From Saccharomonospora piscinae (GTDB lineage Bacteria > Actinomycetota > Actinomycetes > Mycobacteriales > Pseudonocardiaceae): 64,000 nucleotides of DNA. The DNA lies in NCBI RefSeq assembly GCF_005862235.1, contig NZ_VCEK01000001.1, positions 310,001 through 374,000 on the forward strand, in the 5' to 3' direction. The notes beneath the pieces are model-generated. The model saw nothing but the letters and a program-made list of their open reading frames with translations. It was not told the origin of the DNA and did no database searches. A program made the position numbers and the translations under genes. Below are positions 1 through 10,614 of this stretch, in pieces. Within the stretch, counting starts at the first letter, position 1; each line of letters begins with the position of its first letter.

Positions 1-2
1 CC

Positions 3-590
3 TGGGGCGTCCGGCTCGCCATCCACATCGGACTCCGCGCTCGGGTCTCCGGTGAGGATCGCCGCTACGCCGACATGCGCCGCCGGAGCGGGCCGGCACG
101 CATGTTCGTGCGGGTCTACCTCGTGCAGGCGGTACTGCTGTGGGTGGTGTCGCTGCCGGTGCAGGTCGCCCAGTACGGCGAGGCGCCGCACCCCGCGCTG
201 ATCGTCGCCGGGGTGGCCGTGTGGCTGGTCGGGTTCGTCTTCGAGGCCGTCGGCGATGCCCAACTTCGCCGGTTTCGCGCCGACCCCCGCAACCGGGGCC
301 GCGTGCTGGACCGGGGTCTGTGGCGCTACACCCGGCACCCCAACTACTTCGGTGACGCCTGCGTCTGGTGGGGGCTGTATCTGCTCGCCTGCCACAGCTG
401 GCCCGCCGCGGCCACGATCGTGGCCCCGATCGTGATGACCGCGTTGCTGGCACGCGGTTCGGGCAAACCCATCACGGAGCGCCACCTGGCGCGCTCCCGT
501 CCCGACTACGCCGACTATGTCGCCCGCACCAGCGGCTTCGTGCCGCTGCCGCCCCGACGGCCCGCCACGAGAAAGGACTCTCAGCCATGA
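3..590 (+). CDS. DUF1295 membrane protein (5' end outside window)
   Basis: Integral membrane protein of the DUF1295 / steroid 5-alpha-reductase-like family; the substrate is unknown. The frame is open from base 3, and the residues before the first in-window ATG (75) already read like the family, so the gene begins upstream and is truncated by the window edge. The visible part has several hydrophobic segments and the family's C-terminal signature, with 'TRHPNYFGD' followed by a Trp-rich helix. It overlaps the next gene by ATGA, so the two are probably translated together. Family assignment is fairly sure; the reaction is not known. Confidence 0.8.
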   Translation, partial: WGVRLAIHIGLRARVSGEDRRYADMRRRSGPARMFVRVYLVQAVLLWVVSLPVQVAQYGEAPHPALIVAGVAVWLVGFVFEAVGDAQLRRFRADPRNRGRVLDRGLWRYTRHPNYFGDACVWWGLYLLACHSWPAAATIVAPIVMTALLARGSGKPITERHLARSRPDYADYVARTSGFVPLPPRRPATRKDSQP

Positions 591-982
591 CCTCCACCAC
601 GTTCGCGCGCCTGCTCGGCGCGCTCACCACCGGCTACGGCGCGCTCGTGCTCGCCCGCCCCGCGACGCTGGCCGGTCCCTGCGAGCTGACCGGCCCCGAC
701 GGTGAGGTTGCGCCCGAGACCGCGACCCTGGTCAGGGCCATCGCCGCCCGCGATGTCGCCTCCGGGCTCGCCATGATCGCTGCCCGCACCCCGTCGGCGC
801 TGGCCACCGCGATCGCCGTCCGGGTGGCCTGCGACGCGGGTGACGCCCTCGGTCTCGGTCTCGGCCTGCCCACCCGCGACGCGCGGCGCAAGGCCGCGCT
901 CGTGGCCTCGGCCTGGGGCGCGCTGTGCGCGGCCAGCGCGCTCGGCCTGCGACAGGGGCGCGGACGTCACGGCGCGAGGTGA
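587..982 (+). CDS. Small hydrophobic protein of unknown function
   Basis: A 131-residue protein with three or four predicted hydrophobic stretches and an Ala/Leu/Gly-rich sequence. Its ATG overlaps the stop of the preceding DUF1295 gene (ATGA), which supports both the start and co-transcription. The repeated 'IAARDVASGLAMIAARTP' type segments resemble small actinobacterial membrane proteins of DUF4267-like type, but I cannot assign a family with certainty. No catalytic motif is visible. Confidence 0.65.
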   Translation: MTSTTFARLLGALTTGYGALVLARPATLAGPCELTGPDGEVAPETATLVRAIAARDVASGLAMIAARTPSALATAIAVRVACDAGDALGLGLGLPTRDARRKAALVASAWGALCAASALGLRQGRGRHGAR

Positions 983-998
983 GCCGGAGGTTCACGCC

Positions 999-1024
999 AT
1001 CTCAATATCTCTCTGAGATACATT
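999..1024 (+). promoter_or_regulatory. Candidate PadR operator and leaderless promoter
   Basis: ATCTCA (999-1004), nine bases, then TGAGAT (1014-1019) form a perfect inverted repeat directly before the PadR gene. A TACATT hexamer (1019-1024) sits only six bases before the ATG at 1031, as expected for a -10 box of a leaderless transcript. The repeat overlaps this box, so autorepression by the PadR protein is the simplest reading (inference). Confidence 0.55.
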
Positions 1025-1030
1025 GGTCTC

Positions 1031-1630
1031 ATGCGGAACTTCATCCTGGGGCTGCTCCTACTGCACCCCCTGTCCCTCTACGAGGTGCACGCGCGCTTCG
1101 CGGGCGGTCTCGCCCACATCTACGCCGCCAGCTACGGCAGCATCCACCGGTCCCTCACACAACTCGTGGCGCGGGGCGACATCGAGCCCGAGGCAGCGGC
1201 CCCCACCGCGCGCAATCGCAAGCGCTACGTCGTCACCGACCAGGGGAAGAGGACGTGGCTGGCGTGGATGAAGGAATCGCCGGGGGGCGAGGGCGTCGAA
1301 GTGGCGGCCCTCGCCCGGGTGTTTCTGCTCGGCCTCGTCGAGGACCGTCGCGAGCGCCTGTCGATTCTCGCCGCGCTGCGTGAGCACGCACTCGCCGAAC
1401 ACGAGGCCCTGCTCGGTGTCGACCGCGACGCCGGCGCCGCCGGCGCCGCCGGGGCCGCAGAGGACACAGAGGACACCGCCGGGGCACGTTACCGCGCCGC
1501 CACCCTCGCCTACGGCGTCGCGACGAGCAAGGGACTCGTCGACTGGCTGGACGCGATCGCCACCGACGACCCGGCGCCCGCGGCGCCCGCCACGCCCGCC
1601 ACAGCGTCAACGACGGGAGGCCGACGTTGA
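1031..1630 (+). CDS. PadR-family transcriptional regulator
   Basis: A 199-residue regulator. The N-terminal 75 residues form the PadR winged helix ('ILGLLLLHPLSLYEVHARF', then 'SYGSIHRSLTQLVARGDIE' and an RKRY-type wing), followed by a helical dimerisation arm. The C-terminus carries an Ala/Gly/Thr-rich low-complexity stretch. It probably senses a hydrophobic ligand and represses itself and the small membrane gene that follows, whose TTG start overlaps its stop (TTGA). The dyad at 999-1019 is its likely site. The ligand is unknown. Confidence 0.85.
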   Translation: MRNFILGLLLLHPLSLYEVHARFAGGLAHIYAASYGSIHRSLTQLVARGDIEPEAAAPTARNRKRYVVTDQGKRTWLAWMKESPGGEGVEVAALARVFLLGLVEDRRERLSILAALREHALAEHEALLGVDRDAGAAGAAGAAEDTEDTAGARYRAATLAYGVATSKGLVDWLDAIATDDPAPAAPATPATASTTGGRR

Positions 1631-2007
1631 CGACGTTCGCCCTCTCTGTCGCGCTCACCGTCCTGCTCGGCCTCGCCGTCCTGCAGGTTCTGCTCATCGC
1701 CGGCTACCCCCTGGGCAGCCTCGGCTGGGGCGGGCGGCACCGGGTCCTGCCGAGGCGGCTGCGCCTCGCCTCGGGTGTCTCGCTCGTGCTCTACGGGCTC
1801 TTCGCGGTTCTGCTCCTGAGCCGGGCCGGTGTCCTTCCCGGATCGGACGAGGTCCTCGTCGTCGTCGGCACGTGGCTGTTGTTCGCCTTCTGCACCCTCA
1901 GCGTGCCCATGAACGCGCTTTCCCACAGCCGCGACGAACGGCGGGTCCAGGCGCCGGTCAGCGCCGTCCTCGCGCTCGCGGTGCTGGCGATCGCCCTCCA
2001 GGCCTAG
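1627..2007 (+). CDS. Small four-helix membrane protein, unknown function
   Basis: A 126-residue protein with about four transmembrane segments (roughly residues 5-28, 45-65, 78-98 and 108-125) and a basic loop after the first. The TTG start is chosen because it overlaps the PadR stop and keeps the N-terminal helix. Being coupled to a PadR gene, it is the obvious regulatory target, perhaps a membrane-stress or drug-response protein (inference). It converges on the HrpB gene and overlaps its 3' end by four bases. Confidence 0.7.
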   Translation: MTTFALSVALTVLLGLAVLQVLLIAGYPLGSLGWGGRHRVLPRRLRLASGVSLVLYGLFAVLLLSRAGVLPGSDEVLVVVGTWLLFAFCTLSVPMNALSHSRDERRVQAPVSAVLALAVLAIALQA

Positions 2008-4490
2008 CGTCGCGATCGGCCGGGGCGACTCGGTGTCGCGGTGAGCGGGTCGTCCGGCCAGGCGTGCTTGGGGTAGCGGCCACGCAACTCGGCCCGCACC
2101 TGCCGGTAGCCCTCGCGCCAGAACGACGCGAGGTCGCCGGTCAGGGCCGCCGGGCGCCCGGCCGGGTCGAGCAGCCGCAGCAGCAACGGCACCCGTCCCC
2201 CGCCGACGGTGGGTACCTCGGTCCAGCCGAACACCTCCTGCACCCGCACCGGCAGCGCGGGCTGGTCGGGTTCGTAGTCCACCCGGACCCGCGCGCCGGA
2301 CGGCACCGTGACACGCGGCGGGGCGAGTTCGGCCAACCGGGTGGCCTCGGGCCACGGGAACAGCCGTTGCAGCGCCTGCCCCGCGTCGATCCGGCCGAGG
2401 TCGGCGCGGTTGCGGGCGGTGGACAGCTCCGGTTCCAGCCACGTGTCCACCGTGGCGAGCAGCGCGGCCTCGTCCACGGCGGGCCACGGTGGCCCGAATT
2501 CGCGGTGCAGGAACGCCAGCCGGTGCCGCAACTGGTGGGCGTCGTCGTCCCAGCGCACCAGTCCGGTCCCGTCGGTGGCCAGGCCGTCGAGCAGGGCGGC
2601 CCGCACCGCCTCGGGTGCGGGCTCGGCGAGGTCCCGGGCGGACAGCACGATCGCACCGAGCCGCTCGACCGTGCGGGCGCGGACGTCACCGCCGTGCCAG
2701 TCGACCTCGTCGGTGACCGAGCGCATCCCGGCGGCGGCCTGCTCGGCGAGCCGCTGGTCGGCGCGCGCGGCGAGCCGGACGAAACCGTGGCGGCGACCGG
2801 GTTTGCGCTCGGCGACCGCCACGGCCAGCCACTCCGACCCGGCCAGCCCGTCGGCGGTGGGCATGCCCGAGAGGTCCTCGACCACTTCGGACCGCGGCAC
2901 CTCGACCGCCGTACCTCCGGCCATCAGGTAGGTCCGCGACCGTGGCGCCCGCCTGCGCGCGAGCCGTTCGGGGTGGGCCAGCGCCACCACCGCGGCCTCG
3001 TCGCCGGGGTCGGGTGGGTCCGGCGTTTCGGGGACCAGCCTCTCCAGACGGCGCACCTCCCGCCGCCAGCGACCCGCGGCGGGGCTGTCGCCGCGCAGCC
3101 CGCGCAGGGCCACGGACAGGTCGGTGTCCCGGGCGAGGCCGTCGTCGTCGAGCAGGGCCACGACCTCGGCGGCGGTGCGGCGGCCGGCGATGGCGGCACC
3201 GTCCAGCAGCGCGCGGGCGAGGCGCGGGTGCAGTCCGAGCGCGGCCATGCGGTGTCCGCGCTCGGTGACGACTCCCTCGCGATCCAGCGCACCCAGCGCG
3301 GTGAGCACGTTCCGCCCCGCGACCAGCGGTCCTTCCGGTGGAGCGTCCCACCAGCGCAGCGCCGCACCGTCCGGGGTGCCCCAGCAGGCCAGTTCCAGCG
3401 CGAGCCGCGTGAGGTCGGCGGTGTGGATCTCCGGTTCCGGATACGCCGCGCGCCCGGAGTGTTCGTGCTCGGCCCAGCAACGGTAGGCGTGCCCCGGCGC
3501 CTCCCGTCCGGCGCGGCCCGCGCGCTGTTCGGTGACAGCCCGAGGGGAACGCACGGTGACCAGCCCGGACAGCCCCCTTCGGTGGTCCATGCGCGACACC
3601 CGGGACAGTCCCGAATCCACGACCACCCGCACGCCGGGCACGGTGAGACTGGACTCGGCGACCGCCGTGGCCAGCACGACCCTGCGCCGTTGCCGGGGAC
3701 GCAACGCGGCGTCCTGCTCCCGGGCCGGAAGCCTGCCGTGCAGCGGCAGCACGTCCACCCCGGGCTCACCGGCGAGCAATCCACCGACGCGGGCGATCTC
3801 GGCAGCACCGGGCAGGAAGGCCAGCACGTCGCCGGAGCGCTCGGCCAGCGCCGCCCGCACCGCCCGCGCCACGGTCCCCTCGGTGCCCTCCTTGCGGTGC
3901 GGGGCGACGTGCGTGGTGCGCACCGGGTGGGCGCGGCCGTCGACCCGCACGACCGGAGCCGGGTGACCTTCGCCGAGCAACTCCGCCAGCCGCTCACCGG
4001 CCACGGTCGCGGAGGCGGCCAGCACCCGCAGGTCGGGCCGCAGTCCGGCCCGCGCGTCGAGCAGCAGCGCCAGCAGCAGATCCGCGTCCAGGTGCCGCTC
4101 GTGGCACTCGTCCAGCACGACGACGTCCACGCCGGGCAGCTCGGGATCGGACTGCAACCGGCGCACCAGCAGCCCCGAGGTGACCACCTCGACGCGCGTG
4201 CGGGCCGAGGACTTCCGGTCCCCGCGCACGGCATAGCCGACCCGCTCGCCCACCGGCTCGCCGAGCAGCTCGGCCATCCGGCTCGCGGCGGCGCGGGCCG
4301 CCAGCCTGCGCGGCTCGGCCACCGCCACCCTCAGTCCCCGCCGCGCCAGCGCCAACGGCACCAGCGTGGTCTTGCCGGTGCCGGGAGGGGCCACGAGCAC
4401 GCCGGTGCCGTCGCGGTCGAGTGCGTCGCCGATCGTGTCCAGATACGGCTGGACCGGCAGGTCGGGAAGCGCGGGCGGAGACGACGTCAT
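2004..4490 (-). CDS. hrpB: ATP-dependent helicase HrpB
   Basis: DExH-box superfamily 2 helicase of 828 residues, the usual HrpB length. In order it shows Walker A ('APPGTGKTT'), the DExH motif 'DECHERH', the SAT motif ('ASAT'), helicase motif VI ('EQRAGRAGR'), a helicase-associated region and the HrpB C-terminal domain. It is presumed to unwind RNA, but its bacterial role is poorly defined. The in-frame ATG at 4538 adds 16 atypical residues; the ATG at 4490 places the conserved 'LPVQPYLDTI' region near the N-terminus. It is a housekeeping gene and not part of the downstream cluster. Confidence 0.92.
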   Translation of the reverse strand: MTSSPPALPDLPVQPYLDTIGDALDRDGTGVLVAPPGTGKTTLVPLALARRGLRVAVAEPRRLAARAAASRMAELLGEPVGERVGYAVRGDRKSSARTRVEVVTSGLLVRRLQSDPELPGVDVVVLDECHERHLDADLLLALLLDARAGLRPDLRVLAASATVAGERLAELLGEGHPAPVVRVDGRAHPVRTTHVAPHRKEGTEGTVARAVRAALAERSGDVLAFLPGAAEIARVGGLLAGEPGVDVLPLHGRLPAREQDAALRPRQRRRVVLATAVAESSLTVPGVRVVVDSGLSRVSRMDHRRGLSGLVTVRSPRAVTEQRAGRAGREAPGHAYRCWAEHEHSGRAAYPEPEIHTADLTRLALELACWGTPDGAALRWWDAPPEGPLVAGRNVLTALGALDREGVVTERGHRMAALGLHPRLARALLDGAAIAGRRTAAEVVALLDDDGLARDTDLSVALRGLRGDSPAAGRWRREVRRLERLVPETPDPPDPGDEAAVVALAHPERLARRRAPRSRTYLMAGGTAVEVPRSEVVEDLSGMPTADGLAGSEWLAVAVAERKPGRRHGFVRLAARADQRLAEQAAAGMRSVTDEVDWHGGDVRARTVERLGAIVLSARDLAEPAPEAVRAALLDGLATDGTGLVRWDDDAHQLRHRLAFLHREFGPPWPAVDEAALLATVDTWLEPELSTARNRADLGRIDAGQALQRLFPWPEATRLAELAPPRVTVPSGARVRVDYEPDQPALPVRVQEVFGWTEVPTVGGGRVPLLLRLLDPAGRPAALTGDLASFWREGYRQVRAELRGRYPKHAWPDDPLTATPSRPGRSRR

Positions 4491-4547
4491 CGAAGGCACC
4501 GTATCGCCGTCCCCGGCACGCTGACCGTGGAGGACCATTCGACCCGC

Positions 4548-5390
4548 TCAGAACCGGTAGCGCACGACCCAGGTGCTCAGCCGGGCCCACGACGTACGCA
4601 GCCGCAGCAGGCGCAGGATCGTGCGGAACCGGCGGGAGAAGCCGGGGAAGTGCTCCGGGGCGCGGGCCAGGACGAACTCGTCGACGAACCGCAGCCGGGG
4701 GTTGAGCCGCTCCACCTCGGCCGGGTCGTCGATGCCGAAACCCTGGAAACCGCGCGGGATGCCGACCTTGCGCAGCTCCGGTGCCCGGCCGAGGTCACGG
4801 GAAAGCCAGGTGATGTTGACCTGGCACACCAGCTCGCCGTGGGGGAAGTGCTCGGTCAGCGTGGTCAGCAGCCGGGTGGCCACCGCCGGGTCGAGAAACG
4901 CGAGAACGCCGTCAGCGACGAGGATGGCCGGCCGGTCGGCGGGGATGGCGTCCGTCCATCGTGGATCGTCGAGGGAGGCCGCGATCATGGTCTCCCGGGG
5001 ATGGTGAGGCATCAGGCGGCGACGCAGCTCGATCACCGAGAGCAGGTCGACCGCGTAGTAGTCCACGGTCTCGGGCAGTTCGGTCCGGAACGCGCGGGTT
5101 TCGAGACCGCATCCCAGTTCGACGACGACCGCGTCCGGGTGCCGCCGCACGAAATCGCGCACGTGGTCGTCCAGGAGACGAGCGCGGATGGCGACGTTGC
5201 GCGCGAGGTCCGCGTCACCGGCCGAGGCGCTCCGCACGGACTCGTCGATCCTGCTCGCGACCTCGGCGGCCACGGTGTCGGCCAGCAGCGCCGACGCCGA
5301 CGCGGCGTCGGCGGCTCTGCCGCACAGGGTCAGCAGCAGGGTCCGTTCGACCGCGGTGAGGTCGTCGAGTCGTTCACCGGTGGCCGTCAT
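4548..5390 (-). CDS. PPM1/TcmP-type SAM-dependent methyltransferase
   Basis: A 280-residue methyltransferase of the leucine carboxyl methyltransferase-like family (PPM1/TcmP), common near actinomycete secondary metabolism. Motif I appears as 'VVELGCGLETR', followed by an acidic 'YAVDLLSV' SAM-binding strand and the family's 'ADGVLAFLDPA' segment. The start at 5390 is preceded by a strong GAGGGGA ribosome site; two longer in-frame starts exist. It overlaps the end of the TetR gene by 17 bases, so the two form an operon. The substrate is unknown, and a link to the cluster 1 kb away is possible but unsupported. Confidence 0.78.
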   Translation of the reverse strand: MTATGERLDDLTAVERTLLLTLCGRAADAASASALLADTVAAEVASRIDESVRSASAGDADLARNVAIRARLLDDHVRDFVRRHPDAVVVELGCGLETRAFRTELPETVDYYAVDLLSVIELRRRLMPHHPRETMIAASLDDPRWTDAIPADRPAILVADGVLAFLDPAVATRLLTTLTEHFPHGELVCQVNITWLSRDLGRAPELRKVGIPRGFQGFGIDDPAEVERLNPRLRFVDEFVLARAPEHFPGFSRRFRTILRLLRLRTSWARLSTWVVRYRF

Positions 5391-6069
5391 GGCGGGTCCC
5401 CTCTTCGGTGTCATGCCGGTAGGCGTTCGTGGCCGCGCGAATCCGCTCACCGTCCGGGGAGGTCACGTATTCACCCATGGCGGCGTAGAGGTCCAGCAGG
5501 GCCAGAGGAACGCGGGTGGCCTGTTCGCGCTGGCCTGACTCGGCGCCCATCCGCCGCGTCAGGTATCCGTGCAGGAGAGTCACGCCGCTGTGCATCGCCG
5601 CCATGACTGCGGCCGCGTCGCGCACCCGCTGCGACCCGGCGGGATAGCGGTCCGGCCAGGTGCCGGTCAGAAAGTCCTCGGCACCCGAGGCCAGTTGATC
5701 GAGCACGGCGGTCGCGGCAGGAGTGTCCTCGAGGATAATCCTGCCGAGATACCGCAGCAACGGTGGGCTCGACTCGAACAGCGCCGCCATGAAGGAGGAG
5801 TCGCCGAGCTCGCCGTCGCGCGCGGCTGTCGACAGCCGCTGCCGGAAGATCTCGACGACCACGTCGTCGCAGGCGTCGCGGAGCGCCGCCTTGGAGCCGA
5901 AGTGGTGTTGCACCAGACCGACGGACACCCCGGCGGCGTCGGCGATGCTCTTGATGGTGGCGCCCTTGGTGCCGTGCTCGGCGAACTGCGCCAGCGCGGC
6001 ATCGCGAATCCGCGCCCGCGCGGTCAGATCCGCCGCCGGACGCTCTCCCGAGCCGTAGGGTGAACTCAT
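5374..6069 (-). CDS. TetR-family transcriptional regulator
   Basis: A 231-residue regulator with an N-terminal TetR helix-turn-helix ('IRDAALAQFAEHGTKGATIKSI', 'GVSVGLVQHHFGSK') and a ligand-binding C-terminal domain. The ATG at 6069 is preferred over the longer frame because the residues upstream of it are not protein-like and a -10 box lies just before it. It leads an operon with the PPM1-type methyltransferase and is divergent from the O-methyltransferase at 6327. It could therefore control the left edge of the cluster (inference). Confidence 0.87.
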   Translation of the reverse strand: MSSPYGSGERPAADLTARARIRDAALAQFAEHGTKGATIKSIADAAGVSVGLVQHHFGSKAALRDACDDVVVEIFRQRLSTAARDGELGDSSFMAALFESSPPLLRYLGRIILEDTPAATAVLDQLASGAEDFLTGTWPDRYPAGSQRVRDAAAVMAAMHSGVTLLHGYLTRRMGAESGQREQATRVPLALLDLYAAMGEYVTSPDGERIRAATNAYRHDTEEGTRHDGHR

Positions 6070-6077
6070 AGCCTGGC

Positions 6078-6094
6078 TACTATACGGCTGTATT
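6078..6094 (-). promoter_or_regulatory. TetR promoter with overlapping dyad
   Basis: On the minus strand TATAGT (6083-6078) is a good -10 box nine bases from the TetR ATG, implying a leaderless message. ATAC (6082-6085), four bases, GTAT (6090-6093) is an inverted repeat overlapping it, consistent with autorepression. Confidence 0.45.
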
Positions 6095-6326
6095 GCCCGC
6101 CGTACACCGGTACTGTCACAGCCACGGGCGCTGAGGCGAAGACAGGTCGCCCGCGAGAACAAACGGCCAGGCGCAAGGCAGTGCCGAACGTGTCATTGTA
6201 GGCATATCTCCGGCGCTTTTCCTGCAAGTCTTACTCCCAGTTTCGAGGCTGCTTCTCCGGGGCGGATCGCGACTACACTCCGGGAGCGCGCCAACAGGAA
6301 TCGTGAGCCAGGAAGGAGTCCGCACA

Positions 6327-7349
6327 ATGCCCGGACCGGAACACTCGCCACCGAGTGTGCTCGATATCGTGTTCGGTTACACGGCGGCGCCGATGATGAA
6401 CGTCGCGGCACGCCTTGAAATCGCCGACAAGCTCGCCGACGGAATGAAGACGAGCTCCGAACTGGCTCTGGCCACGGAAACACACGAACCGTCGATGTAT
6501 CGGCTGCTGCGCGCGCTCGCGTGCTTCGGCGTCGTGACCCACACCGAGTCCGACACCTTCGAACTCGGCCCCGCGGGAAGCTCGCTACGGAGCGACTCCC
6601 CCGACTCGGTGCGCTCGATGGTCATGCTGCTCTGCGCTGAGGAGACCTGGCGTAGCTGGGGGCGGCTCGAGCACAGCGTCCGCACCGGGGACCCCGCATG
6701 GGACCAGGTCAACGGGATATCTCATTTCGATTTCCTGGCGCAGCATCCCGAACACGCCGAAACCTTCAACTCGGCCATGGCCGAATACACCAAGGCGGCC
6801 ACTCCAGGAATCGTCGAACGGTACGACTTCTCCCGGTTCTCCACGCTCGCCGACATCGGCGGTGGAGACGGCACACTGCTCGCCGCGATCCTGAAATCGG
6901 CACCCGCCATGCGGGGTACATTGTTCGACCTTCCCGCCGGGATCGAGGGTGCGCGGAGAACCCTCGAAAATGCGGGTGTCGCCGACCGGGCCGACATCGT
7001 GTCCGGTGATTTTTTCAGCTCCATTCCCGCGGGTCCGGAGGCTTGCGTTCTCAAAAGCGTCCTGCACGACTGGGACGACCGGAAGTGCGTGGAGATCCTG
7101 CGTCGTTGCCGGGAGGCGATGCCCGGCGGCGGGACCGTGCTCGTGATCGAGCCCGTGCTTCCCCCGCACGTCAGCTCGCCGTCGATCATGGGGGTGGTGA
7201 TGAGTGATCTCAACATGCTGGTGAACACCGGCGGGCGCGAACGGACCGAGGCGGAGTTCCGGGCACTGTTCTCGGCCGCTGGCTTGAGTCTGACGTCGCT
7301 CACCGGGGAGGGAACCGACTTCTGCGTCCTCGAAGCGACACCGGCCTGA
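6327..7349 (+). CDS. O-methyltransferase (dimerising, class I SAM)
   Basis: Small-molecule O-methyltransferase of 340 residues with an N-terminal winged-helix dimerisation domain (about 10-95) and a C-terminal Rossmann fold. Visible motifs are 'DIGGGDGTLL' (SAM binding), 'DLPAGIEGA', 'GDFF' and 'LKSVLHDWDD', whose His is the usual catalytic base of this family. The ATG at 6327 follows an AGGAAGGAG ribosome site; a GTG at 6303 is in frame but lies inside that site. It faces the FAD monooxygenase that ends five bases away. Likely role: methylation of a phenolic or enolic hydroxyl, for example on the pyridine ring or a chlorinated quinoline/anthraniloyl unit (inference). Confidence 0.88.
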   Translation: MPGPEHSPPSVLDIVFGYTAAPMMNVAARLEIADKLADGMKTSSELALATETHEPSMYRLLRALACFGVVTHTESDTFELGPAGSSLRSDSPDSVRSMVMLLCAEETWRSWGRLEHSVRTGDPAWDQVNGISHFDFLAQHPEHAETFNSAMAEYTKAATPGIVERYDFSRFSTLADIGGGDGTLLAAILKSAPAMRGTLFDLPAGIEGARRTLENAGVADRADIVSGDFFSSIPAGPEACVLKSVLHDWDDRKCVEILRRCREAMPGGGTVLVIEPVLPPHVSSPSIMGVVMSDLNMLVNTGGRERTEAEFRALFSAAGLSLTSLTGEGTDFCVLEATPA

Positions 7350-7353
7350 TCGC

Positions 7354-8541
7354 TCACGGGGCCGCGATCGCCCCGTCCGGAGGTGACCAGGCCAGGGTCT
7401 CGGCTCCCGCGTTGAGATAGGCCCTCGCCGGCATCAACCTGATCAGTAGGTCGCGCAACCCGGCACCGACCGGGTTGCGCGTCTGCTGCACCCGCGCCGA
7501 GCGCCCGGAGATCTGGGCGAGCTTCTGGGTGCGCGGCCTGCGAGCCGCGTCGTAGGCGCGCAATGCCGAGTCCGGCTCCTCGGCCCCGGCCAGCGCGATG
7601 CCCAACACGACGGCATCCTCGATGGCCAGGCAGGCACCCTGGCCGATATCCGGTGTCACGGCGTGCGCGGCGTCGCCGAGCAGGACGACTCGTCCGCTCA
7701 CGAAGCTGGGCAGCGGGTCAGCCACGTAGTAGATGTCGTTGCGCAACAGCGCTTTCGGGTCCGTGGCCGCGATGACCTCGGGAATCGGATCGTGCCATCC
7801 ATGGAAGCGGGTCGCGACGTCGTCGAGTGTGTCGTTCGCGAACGCGCCCTCGGGCCCGGCCGCGCTGCCGTACCAGAACACACGGCCGTCGACCAGCGGA
7901 GCGGTGCCGAAGCGCACTCCACGGCCCCAACTGTCCGTCCATACCGGAGGGTCCGCCAGTCCGCTGCCGGCACCGGGGGGTGCGACACCACGCCAGCAGA
8001 CGTAGTCGGCGTAGGTCGCACCCGGATGCCCCGGGAACAGCATGGACCGCAGCGTGCTGTGCACGCCGTCCGCGGCGACGACCAGATCCGCCTCCAGTGA
8101 CACCGCGCCCTCGGACGTCTCGAAGGTCACCCGCGCTCCGTCCGAGTCCGTATCCAGCGCCGTCGCCCGGTGCCCCGCGCGAATGTCGACCGCGTCCGCC
8201 GCGTCGAACAGAATGCGATGCAGGTCGGCCCGGTGCATCGCGAACATCGGATTGCCGTAGCGCTCGATCAGATCGGCCTCGCGCAGTTGTACGAGCCACC
8301 CTCCCCTCGCCCGCTGCACACCGATTCCCTGCCCCTGGGCCTTCGCTCGTAGTTCGGTCCCAAGGCCGAGCCATTCCATGGCGCGGACCGCGTTCGGAGC
8401 CATGCTCAGCCCAGCGCCGACCTCCCGGAAAGCTGCCGCCTGATCGAAGAGCCGGACCGACCATCCGACCCGGGACAGCGCGCGGGCCGCGGCGAGTCCG
8501 CCGATTCCGGCGCCGACGACGATGGCATTGCGCTCGACCAT
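7354..8541 (-). CDS. Class A FAD-dependent aromatic monooxygenase
   Basis: A 395-residue flavoprotein hydroxylase of the salicylate/6-hydroxynicotinate/zeaxanthin-epoxidase-like group. It has the dinucleotide motif 'VVGAGIGGLAAARAL' at the N-terminus, the 'DG' motif ('VVAADGVHSTLR') and the second FAD motif 'GRVVLLGDAAHA', with the following 'GQGACLAIEDA'. The ATG at 8541 follows a TTGGAG ribosome site and starts just before the FAD fold; the open frame extends upstream without family sequence. NAD(P)H-driven ring hydroxylation in the cluster is likely. The substrate could be the pyridine core or a tryptophan-derived ring. Confidence 0.88.
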   Translation of the reverse strand: MVERNAIVVGAGIGGLAAARALSRVGWSVRLFDQAAAFREVGAGLSMAPNAVRAMEWLGLGTELRAKAQGQGIGVQRARGGWLVQLREADLIERYGNPMFAMHRADLHRILFDAADAVDIRAGHRATALDTDSDGARVTFETSEGAVSLEADLVVAADGVHSTLRSMLFPGHPGATYADYVCWRGVAPPGAGSGLADPPVWTDSWGRGVRFGTAPLVDGRVFWYGSAAGPEGAFANDTLDDVATRFHGWHDPIPEVIAATDPKALLRNDIYYVADPLPSFVSGRVVLLGDAAHAVTPDIGQGACLAIEDAVVLGIALAGAEEPDSALRAYDAARRPRTQKLAQISGRSARVQQTRNPVGAGLRDLLIRLMPARAYLNAGAETLAWSPPDGAIAAP

Positions 8542-8720
8542 GACACTCCAATCGCAGTCGCTGCGAGGTACCGGCGCGTGGACACGCCCAGCAGAGTCCA
8601 GCACCGTGCGGCTCCGCTGAGCCAGGCCGAGCGGAGTTGCCGTGCGATGTGCCCATCCGGGCCCCTCCGACGGGTACGTCGACGGAAGCTGTGCCCGCCA
8701 CGCGGTCCGGGGCAGCCTGA

Positions 8721-10506
<1,786 letters not shown>

Positions 10507-10527
10507 CGCCCCGCGCCGCGAATCTCA

Positions 10528-10565
10528 GGTGTGCCCGGTCGGGAACGGACTCGGCCGGGCACACC
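10528..10565. terminator. Bidirectional hairpin between halogenase and flavin reductase
   Basis: GGTGTGCCCGG (10528-10538) pairs perfectly with CCGGGCACACC (10555-10565), an 11-bp stem around a 16-base loop. It lies in the gap between two convergent genes, where a two-way terminator is expected. There is no U tract, as is usual in actinomycetes. Confidence 0.7.
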
Positions 10566-10614
10566 GCCCCGCCCGCCTCACCCTGGCGTCACCGCACTCC
10601 ACCACCGCATCCCG

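Noticed and set aside
1380-5606. Very long plus-strand open frame (1408 codons) across the HrpB and methyltransferase region
   Set aside because: It is antisense to genes with clear motifs and its composition (Arg/Gly/Pro/His-rich) is that of a high-GC shadow frame.
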